Below are positions 6,976 to 11,281 of a stretch of DNA of 11,281 nt, in pieces; within the stretch, counting starts at the first letter, position 1, and every line of letters starts with the position of its first letter. The notes beneath the pieces are model-generated. The model saw only the letters and a program-made list of their open reading frames with translations. It was not told the DNA's origin and searched no databases. The translations under genes and the position numbers were made by a program. Origin of the DNA: a candidate division CSSED10-310 bacterium (lineage in GTDB: Bacteria; CSSED10-310; JAFGDC01); assembly GCA_016932295.1 (NCBI GenBank), contig JAFGDC010000077.1, positions 1-11,281 of the forward strand, in the 5' to 3' direction.

Positions 6976-8163
6976 TCACCGGTCCAGTTCCCCGAGGATG
7001 AAATTCTGCAATCCGAAGCTTGCGATGATATCGGCGATCAAGCCACCCTTGATGAGGTCGGAGAAGGCCGCCGCGTTGAAGAAGCAGGGACCACGGGCTC
7101 GACAACGGTAGGCGCGGCCCTTGCCGTCGCTGACCAGGTAAAAACCGAGTTCGCCGTTGCCCCCCTCAACCGCTTGATATGCTTCACCAGCGGGCGTCTT
7201 GATGCCATCCTGGATGATGACGAAATGATGGATCATCCCCTCGATGGTGGAATAGACCTTTTCCTTCGGCGGCAACGCTATCCGGTGATTGTCGGACATC
7301 ACCGGACCGTCCTCGAGCCTGGCGAGGCACTGGTCGATGATCCGCATGCTCTGGTACATTTCCTCGACCCGCACGATGAACCGATCGTAGTTGTCGCCGT
7401 TCTCACCGAGAGGCACCTCGAAATCCAGTTCATCATACACGCAGTAGGGAAAATCACGCCGCACGTCATAATCGAACCCGGAAGCGCGACCGGTCGGCCC
7501 GGTGATACCCCATTGGATCACCTGCTCCCGGGAGAACACGCCGATTCCGCGGGTCCGGTCCATGAATATCCGGTTCCGCTCCAGTAATCCACGCACTTCC
7601 TTGATCAATTGGAGTATCCTGGGTGTGCGGGAAAGATACATCGCGGCGAAATCTTCATGAAGATCCCGCATGACGCCGCCGATCCTCGTATAGCTTGTCG
7701 TCAGCCGGGCGCCGCACATGAGTTCCTTCAGATCCCAAACCAGGTCCCGGGCTTCGATGAAGTAGAGGAACACCGTGAAAGCGCCCAGTTCCATTCCCAC
7801 CGCGGCAAGGCAGGTGAGATGGTCGGCAAGGCGCGACAGTTCCCCGGCAATGACACGCAGTATCTGGGCACGACGGGGAATCTCCACGTCAAGAAGCTTT
7901 TCCACCGCCATCACGTATCCGGTGTTGTTGATCATCGGACTGACATAATTCATGCGGTCGGTGTAAGGAATCACGCGCGTGTAAGTATTGACCTCGGCCA
8001 TCTTCTCGAAGGCGCGATGCAGATAACCGATTTCCATCTCCGCGTCCAGGACCCGCTCTCCCTCCAGAACGATGTTGAGCTTCACGCAGCCGTGGGTGGC
8101 GGGATGAGAGGGACCCATCTGGAGGAACATCTGCTCGGTCTGCAGCCGCTCCGATTGGTTCAT
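6976..8163 (-). CDS. nuoD: NADH-quinone oxidoreductase subunit D (49-kDa type)
   Basis: A 395-residue peripheral-arm subunit, related to the large subunit of [NiFe] hydrogenases, that forms the quinone site with NuoB. MGPSHPATHG (16-25) places His24, and DRMNYVSPMINN places Tyr73. Their spacing of 49 residues equals that of the quinone headgroup ligands His38 and Tyr87 of Thermus Nqo4. The hydrogenase Ni-binding cysteines are absent, as expected. The protein ends LGELDR, the usual family end. It is separate from NuoC, not fused as in Escherichia coli. Its ATG overlaps the nuoC stop (ATGA, 8160-8163), and GGAGG lies 9 nt upstream. Confidence 0.97.
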   Translation of the reverse strand: MNQSERLQTEQMFLQMGPSHPATHGCVKLNIVLEGERVLDAEMEIGYLHRAFEKMAEVNTYTRVIPYTDRMNYVSPMINNTGYVMAVEKLLDVEIPRRAQILRVIAGELSRLADHLTCLAAVGMELGAFTVFLYFIEARDLVWDLKELMCGARLTTSYTRIGGVMRDLHEDFAAMYLSRTPRILQLIKEVRGLLERNRIFMDRTRGIGVFSREQVIQWGITGPTGRASGFDYDVRRDFPYCVYDELDFEVPLGENGDNYDRFIVRVEEMYQSMRIIDQCLARLEDGPVMSDNHRIALPPKEKVYSTIEGMIHHFVIIQDGIKTPAGEAYQAVEGGNGELGFYLVSDGKGRAYRCRARGPCFFNAAAFSDLIKGGLIADIIASFGLQNFILGELDR

Positions 8164-8732
8164 GGATGACTGCCTCCGTGGACGTCGAGGCTTCGTTCAT
8201 GCAGGGTGAGCCCTCGATCCACGCCGGCCATGGCGTCATACGCCGGCCGTTGTTCAACCAGCGGCTGCTCCTTGTTGAAGGGATAATCCTTGCGTAACGG
8301 ATGCCCCTGAAATTCCGGATACATCAGCAGCCGCTTCAGGTTGGGGTGTCCCGTAAAGGTGATGCCGAACATGTCCCAGACCTCCCGTTCCAGCCAATCA
8401 GCCACAGGCCATAATTCCCGGCTGCTGGGCACCCGGCAATCCCTCTCGTCGATTCGTGTCTTGATCCGAACACGCCGGTGAGAATCCGGCGCCATCAGGT
8501 GGTAGACCACCTCAAAGCGCGGTCCGTCCTCGCGGCCGGGATAGGTCAGAAAATCAACGGCGGTGAGATCCACGAGCATTGAAAACCGTAGTTCGGGCGC
8601 ATCCCTCAGGAACCGCAGTATCGATGTCAATGATTCCCCGGTAACCACCGCGGTGGCATCGCCATGCTGTTCATGGATCTCCACGACCGATTCCGTAAAC
8701 TCCTGTACAAGCCTCTCCAGGACCGGATTCAT
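8160..8732 (-). CDS. nuoC: NADH-quinone oxidoreductase subunit C (30-kDa type)
   Basis: A 190-residue structural subunit of the peripheral arm that carries no cofactor. The C-terminal half has the family signature: [20 protein letters not shown] (residues 116-135), then a short segment and GHPLRKDYP (143-151). A 39-residue tail follows the signature, somewhat longer than minimal NuoC proteins. The start codon overlaps the nuoB stop (ATGA, 8729-8732). A GGGGAGGGG ribosome site lies a few bases upstream inside nuoB. Confidence 0.96.
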   Translation of the reverse strand: MNPVLERLVQEFTESVVEIHEQHGDATAVVTGESLTSILRFLRDAPELRFSMLVDLTAVDFLTYPGREDGPRFEVVYHLMAPDSHRRVRIKTRIDERDCRVPSSRELWPVADWLEREVWDMFGITFTGHPNLKRLLMYPEFQGHPLRKDYPFNKEQPLVEQRPAYDAMAGVDRGLTLHERSLDVHGGSHP

Positions 8733-9241
8733 GGCTGCCCCTCCCCGTTCCTGCCGTGTCGATGCTGGCTGGTCAGCAGGCTCTCGCGTTTGATTTTTTC
8801 CTGGAGCATCATGAAGCCGTCCAAGACCGCTTCCGGTCGCGGGGGGCAGCCGCCGATAAACACGTCCACCGGGATGATCCTATCCACACCCTGTACAGTG
8901 GAGTAGTTGTCGTAAAACCCACCGCTGCTGGCGCAGACACCGAAGGAGATCACCCACTTGGGTTCGGCCATTTGCTCGTAGACCCGTTTGACCACGGGCG
9001 CTTGCTTGTGGCTGATGGTACCCACCACCCACAGTACATCCGCCTGGCGGGGCGAAAACCGGGGAATCTCCGCGCCGAACCGCGCCAGGTCGTACCTAGA
9101 ACACATCAGCGACATGTATTCAATGCCGCAACAAGCGGTGATGAAGGGGTATTGAAACAACGACCACTGGCGCGACCAGTTGATCAATGCATCAAGCCTC
9201 GACGTGATCCAACCCGGACCCAGGCAATGTTCTAAACCCAA
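8729..9241 (-). CDS. nuoB: NADH-quinone oxidoreductase subunit B (cluster N2 subunit)
   Basis: A 170-residue subunit holding the terminal 4Fe-4S cluster N2, which reduces quinone. The ligands are visible: the tandem pair Cys37-Cys38 ([10 protein letters not shown]), Cys103 (GVCASSGG) and Cys132 (GGCPPRPE). The residue before GCPPRPE is Gly where most homologues have Pro, and the usual IKMA-type segment reads SHKQA; neither touches the cluster ligands. The start codon is TTG (9241-9239), which places the N-terminus at the usual distance from the Cys pair. It overlaps the nuoA stop by 10 nt. The tail after residue 155 is hydrophilic and variable. Confidence 0.97.
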   Translation of the reverse strand: MGLEHCLGPGWITSRLDALINWSRQWSLFQYPFITACCGIEYMSLMCSRYDLARFGAEIPRFSPRQADVLWVVGTISHKQAPVVKRVYEQMAEPKWVISFGVCASSGGFYDNYSTVQGVDRIIPVDVFIGGCPPRPEAVLDGFMMLQEKIKRESLLTSQHRHGRNGEGQP

Positions 9242-9588
9242 TCCAGGCCTCCTTTCCGCCAGCAGTAGACCAGACCGGTGACAAGAACCCCCAGAAACAC
9301 CGTCATTTCCACCACGCCGAACAGTCCTAGCCTCCTGAACAGAATGGCCCAGGGGAATAGGTACACCATCTCGATATCAAACAACAGGAAGATCATCGCG
9401 ACGAGAAAGAACTGGACAGGAATCCGCTTGCGGGCTGAATCACCCGGAGGATTGCCGCATTCGAACTCTTCGCCCTTCACTTTTGTACGATGTTTGGGGC
9501 CGAACAGCTCTGAAAGCGCGATCATGGCACCGGTCATGACCAGCGCGAAGAGGAAAATCAACAGGATTGGAAGGTAGTCACTCGCCAT
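9232..9588 (-). CDS. nuoA: NADH-quinone oxidoreductase subunit A
   Basis: A 118-residue subunit with three membrane helices (about 6-27, 58-80 and 88-110), which packs against NuoH near the quinone entrance. Family signatures are [20 protein letters not shown] (42-61), with the conserved Cys44 of the loop that changes exposure in the active/deactive transition of some enzymes, and [15 protein letters not shown] (67-81). Length is normal. It is the first gene of the operon, with a run of seven G ending 4 nt before its ATG and a stem-loop just upstream of that run. Confidence 0.97.
   Translation of the reverse strand: MASDYLPILLIFLFALVMTGAMIALSELFGPKHRTKVKGEEFECGNPPGDSARKRIPVQFFLVAMIFLLFDIEMVYLFPWAILFRRLGLFGVVEMTVFLGVLVTGLVYCWRKGGLDWV
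9248..9254 (-). promoter_or_regulatory. Ribosome binding site that fixes the TTG start of nuoB
   Basis: AAGGAGG on the minus strand ends 6 nt before TTG (9241-9239), a near-perfect Shine-Dalgarno sequence at good spacing within the end of nuoA. No ATG or GTG in frame nearby gives an equally suitable NuoB N-terminus. Confidence 0.75.
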
Positions 9589-9598
9589 GGTTCCCCCC

Positions 9599-9623
9599 CT
9601 TGCCGGTTGCGACTGCCGGCAAG
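9599..9623 (-). promoter_or_regulatory. Stem-loop in the nuo operon leader
   Basis: CTTGCCGG (9623-9616 on the minus strand) and CCGGCAAG (9606-9599) form a perfect 8-bp stem with a 9-nt loop in the nuoA leader mRNA. The stem runs directly into the seven-G ribosome site (9599-9593). No T-run follows, so it is not a classic terminator. It could control ribosome access or protect the mRNA 5' end. Confidence 0.5.
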
Positions 9624-9648
9624 CAATCGATTCCTCGTAAGACGTCCT

Positions 9649-9677
9649 AACTTATTAAGAGAGCCCAACCATGTCAA
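9649..9677 (-). promoter_or_regulatory. Candidate sigma70 promoter of the nuoABCDHI operon
   Basis: On the minus strand a perfect TTGACA (9677-9672) is followed by 17 bp and TAAGTT (9654-9649). The -10 is weak (three of six), but the -35 and spacing are ideal and the position suits the first gene. The leader would be about 55 nt and would contain the stem-loop. Confidence 0.5.
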
Positions 9678-9808
9678 CTGGTATCACTCCCTCCGCGGCA
9701 TGCAGCGGCTGTTCAGACATCATAAGGGACCGGCGCTCGTGGGGGCGGGGAGCCGGTTTCCATCGCCAGACACCCTTGGAATCTCAACGATCAGGTATCA
9801 ATCCGTTA

Positions 9809-10963
9809 TCAGGAATTCATCCCTTTCATCAGCGATCGGGCGATCACAATCCGCTGGATCTGGTTGGTGCCCTCGTAGATCTGGGTGATCTTCGCATCGC
9901 GGAAAAACTTCTCCACCGGGTAATCCCGGCAATACCCGTATCCCCCGAATAACTGGACCGCATCAGTGGTAACCTGCATGGCGGTATCCGTGGCGAACAG
10001 CTTGGCCTTGGCGGCCAGCGGCGAAACATTCCTGACACCGGCATCGATCGCACGGGCGGCCGCATACACCAGGCATCGGGCCGCTTCCACCCTGGCCGCC
10101 ATATCCGCAAGCATGAACTGAACACCCTGGAAGCCGGCGATCTCCTGCCCGAACTGGCGCCGCTCCGTCGTATACGCCAAGGCCAGTTCGAGAGCGCCCT
10201 GTGCCAGCCCCACCGCCTGGGCGGCCACCCCCGGCCGCCCACGGTCCAACGTCATCATGGCATGGGAAAAGCCGAGACCTTCCTTACCGCCCACCAGATT
10301 CCCGACGCTCACCCGGCAGTCGTTAAAATGCAACTCGTGAACCGGAACACACCGTATCCCCAGCAGATCCTCCCTTTTCCCGATGGTAAAACCAGGTGTG
10401 CCCTTCTCCACCAGGATTGATGAAATCCCGCGGCCGCCCTTCTCGGGGTCGGTCTTCGCAAAAATGGTGTAATAGTGTGAGACGCCGCCGTTCGTATTCC
10501 ACTTCTTGGTTCCATTCAGCACGTACTGGTCACCGTCACGCCGGGCAGTGGTCTTCAGACTCACGGCATCGGAACCGGCATCGGGTTCCGACAGCCCAAA
10601 GGCAATGAGTTTGTCCCCCGCCGCCACTTCAGGCAGATATGCCCGGCGCTGCGCCTCGGTCCCGCCCAGCAGGATCGGCAGCGACCCGAGCGCATTGACC
10701 GCGTATGACACACCCACACCACCATCGACCCGGGACAGCTCCTCCACCACCAGGCAAAGGTCCAGGATGGTACCCCCCCTGCCACCGTATTCCTCCGGGA
10801 TCCAAATCCCCGTCAAGCCGGCAGCCTTGAGGGCCGCCAGCACCTGCCAGGGGTATTCCCCGGTTCGATCCATCTCCGCCGCGACAGGACGCGCCACCTG
10901 TTCCGCCACCTCGCGGGCCAGTCCCTGATAGCGCTTGTTCTGCTCCGTCAACATCACATCCAT
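9809..10963 (-). CDS. Acyl-CoA dehydrogenase (FAD-dependent, short/medium-chain or branched-chain type)
   Basis: A 384-residue flavoenzyme that forms the alpha-beta double bond of an acyl-CoA and passes electrons to electron-transfer flavoprotein. The family signatures are clear: FGLSEPDAGSDAVS (122-135), the FAD-binding segment RRQFGQEIAGFQGVQ (268-282), and QLFGGYGYCRDYPVEKFFRD (337-356). The probable catalytic base is Glu364 in IYEGTNQIQR, the position used by short- and medium-chain and butyryl-CoA enzymes and not by isovaleryl-CoA dehydrogenase. Chain length cannot be fixed from sequence. I chose the ATG at 10963 because GGAGGG lies 4 nt upstream. A longer frame back to 11083 adds 40 residues unlike the family. 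It is encoded on the same strand as the nuo operon but 220 bp upstream, with a promoter between them. Confidence 0.95.
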   Translation of the reverse strand: MDVMLTEQNKRYQGLAREVAEQVARPVAAEMDRTGEYPWQVLAALKAAGLTGIWIPEEYGGRGGTILDLCLVVEELSRVDGGVGVSYAVNALGSLPILLGGTEAQRRAYLPEVAAGDKLIAFGLSEPDAGSDAVSLKTTARRDGDQYVLNGTKKWNTNGGVSHYYTIFAKTDPEKGGRGISSILVEKGTPGFTIGKREDLLGIRCVPVHELHFNDCRVSVGNLVGGKEGLGFSHAMMTLDRGRPGVAAQAVGLAQGALELALAYTTERRQFGQEIAGFQGVQFMLADMAARVEAARCLVYAAARAIDAGVRNVSPLAAKAKLFATDTAMQVTTDAVQLFGGYGYCRDYPVEKFFRDAKITQIYEGTNQIQRIVIARSLMKGMNS

Positions 10964-11053
10964 ACGACCCTCCACACATTTCCAGTCACATTCGTCCACA
11001 CCTGTTTCCCGGGGGCCATCCACGGGTATGCTCCGCCCATGTTCCGTATTTCC

Positions 11054-11083
11054 TCTATACCACACCTTCACCTGGCCGGCCAA
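11054..11083 (-). promoter_or_regulatory. Candidate promoter of the acyl-CoA dehydrogenase gene
   Basis: On the minus strand TTGGCC (11083-11078) is followed by 18 bp and TATAGA (11059-11054), preceded by TGG (extended -10). The leader would be about 85 nt. The -35 is only a partial match. Confidence 0.35.
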
Positions 11084-11093
11084 GGAGTTACGC

Positions 11094-11113
11094 CGCAGCC
11101 GAACGGGGCTGCG
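11094..11113 (-). terminator. Possible terminator hairpin after the right-edge gene
   Basis: CGCAGCC (11113-11107) and GGCTGCG (11100-11094) form a 7-bp GC-rich stem with a 6-nt loop, on the minus strand downstream of the right-edge gene and ahead of the acyl-CoA dehydrogenase promoter. The stem can extend past one mismatch. No U-tract follows, so any termination would be weak or factor-dependent. One arm is the end of the 84-bp repeat unit. Confidence 0.3.
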
Positions 11114-11281
11114 CCGCGGCCGGGGGAGTTCTCAACGTACGTAACCGACTCTCCGCAGTGCATCGATCACCTCGCCGTCCAACTCCGACGGCTGCGCCGC
11201 GGCCGGGGGGAGTTCTCAACGTACGTAACCGACTCTCCGCAGCGCATCGATCACCTCGCCGTCCAACTCCGACGGCTGCGC
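11107..11281. repeat. 83/84-bp tandem repeat carrying a gene 3' end
   Basis: Unit 1 (11107-11189, 83 bp) and unit 2 (11190-11273, 84 bp) are nearly identical; a third unit starts at 11274 and leaves the window after 8 bases. The only differences I see are one extra base in a G-run (five G at 11122-11126, six at 11205-11210) and one T/C change (11159 against 11243). Each full unit contains the same coding end and stop codon on the minus strand. Confidence 0.95.
11216..11281 (-). CDS. C-terminal end of a minus-strand gene, perhaps another AlkP-superfamily enzyme (partial)
   Basis: From the right edge one minus-strand frame reads about 21 residues, ending ELDGEVIDALRRVGYVR, then TGA (11218-11216). 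The LRxxGYV ending resembles the tail of many bacterial type I phosphodiesterase and sulfatase-like proteins, including EELRALGYIE of the phosphodiesterase at 3173-4786. This is only a short tail, so the family call is tentative. The same coding end and stop recur in the next repeat unit (stop at 11134-11132), where they would be untranslated unless the first stop is read through. Confidence 0.4.
   Translation of the reverse strand, partial: AQPSELDGEVIDALRRVGYVR

Noticed and set aside
10964..11083. 40-residue N-terminal extension of the acyl-CoA dehydrogenase
   Set aside because: The extension does not resemble the family, overlaps the candidate promoter, and the ATG at 10963 has GGAGGG at suitable spacing and gives the usual 384-residue length.
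1..11281. Insertion sequence, prophage, tRNA gene or defence system
   Set aside because: I saw no transposase, integrase, phage, toxin-antitoxin or nuclease motifs, and no tRNA-like cloverleaf stood out.

Overview
The window comes from a moderately GC-rich bacterial chromosome. Protein style suggests a deltaproteobacterium-like (Myxococcota/Desulfobacterota-type) Gram-negative or a related uncultured lineage. The main clues are the NuoI and NuoH sequence style, a lipoprotein signal and a GT-C glycosyltransferase. This placement is inference from remembered family sequences, not from a search.

Layout. (1) Positions 1-1106, minus strand: the N-terminal 368 residues of a radical SAM protein with a SPASM-like C-terminus, running off the left edge. 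It has a near-consensus sigma70 promoter (1159-1187) and an inverted repeat in its leader. (2) Positions 1107-1568: a divergent intergenic region with promoters facing both ways and no convincing gene. (3) Positions 1569-4786, plus strand: a two-gene operon of a polytopic GT-C glycosyltransferase and a lipoprotein of the type I phosphodiesterase/alkaline phosphatase superfamily, joined by an ATGA overlap. (4) Positions 4951-5196, plus strand: a small single-pass membrane protein with its own candidate promoter. (5) Positions 5247-5284: three 11-bp tandem repeats between convergent genes. (6) Positions 5316-9588, minus strand: nuoA-B-C-D-H-I, tightly packed, with a promoter and a leader stem-loop ahead of nuoA. 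(7) Positions 9809-10963, minus strand: a complete acyl-CoA dehydrogenase with its own candidate promoter. (8) Positions 11107-11281: an 83/84-bp tandem repeat carrying the 3' end, including the stop codon, of another minus-strand gene that enters from the right edge.

How the genes work together. NuoB, C, D and I form the quinone-reducing arm of complex I, and NuoA and NuoH form its membrane anchor. NuoE, F and G (the NADH-oxidising module) are absent from their usual place between D and H. NuoJ to N (the proton-pumping arm) do not follow NuoI. The enzyme is therefore either split over several loci or is an 11-subunit type using another electron donor. The acyl-CoA dehydrogenase passes electrons to ETF and so to the same quinone pool, but it appears to be a separate transcription unit. 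The glycosyltransferase and phosphodiesterase probably act together on a cell-surface glycan or lipid. Most of the window is ordinary metabolism. The less ordinary parts are the split nuo set, the Gly/Ser-rich insertion in the radical SAM protein, and the duplicated gene end at the right edge.
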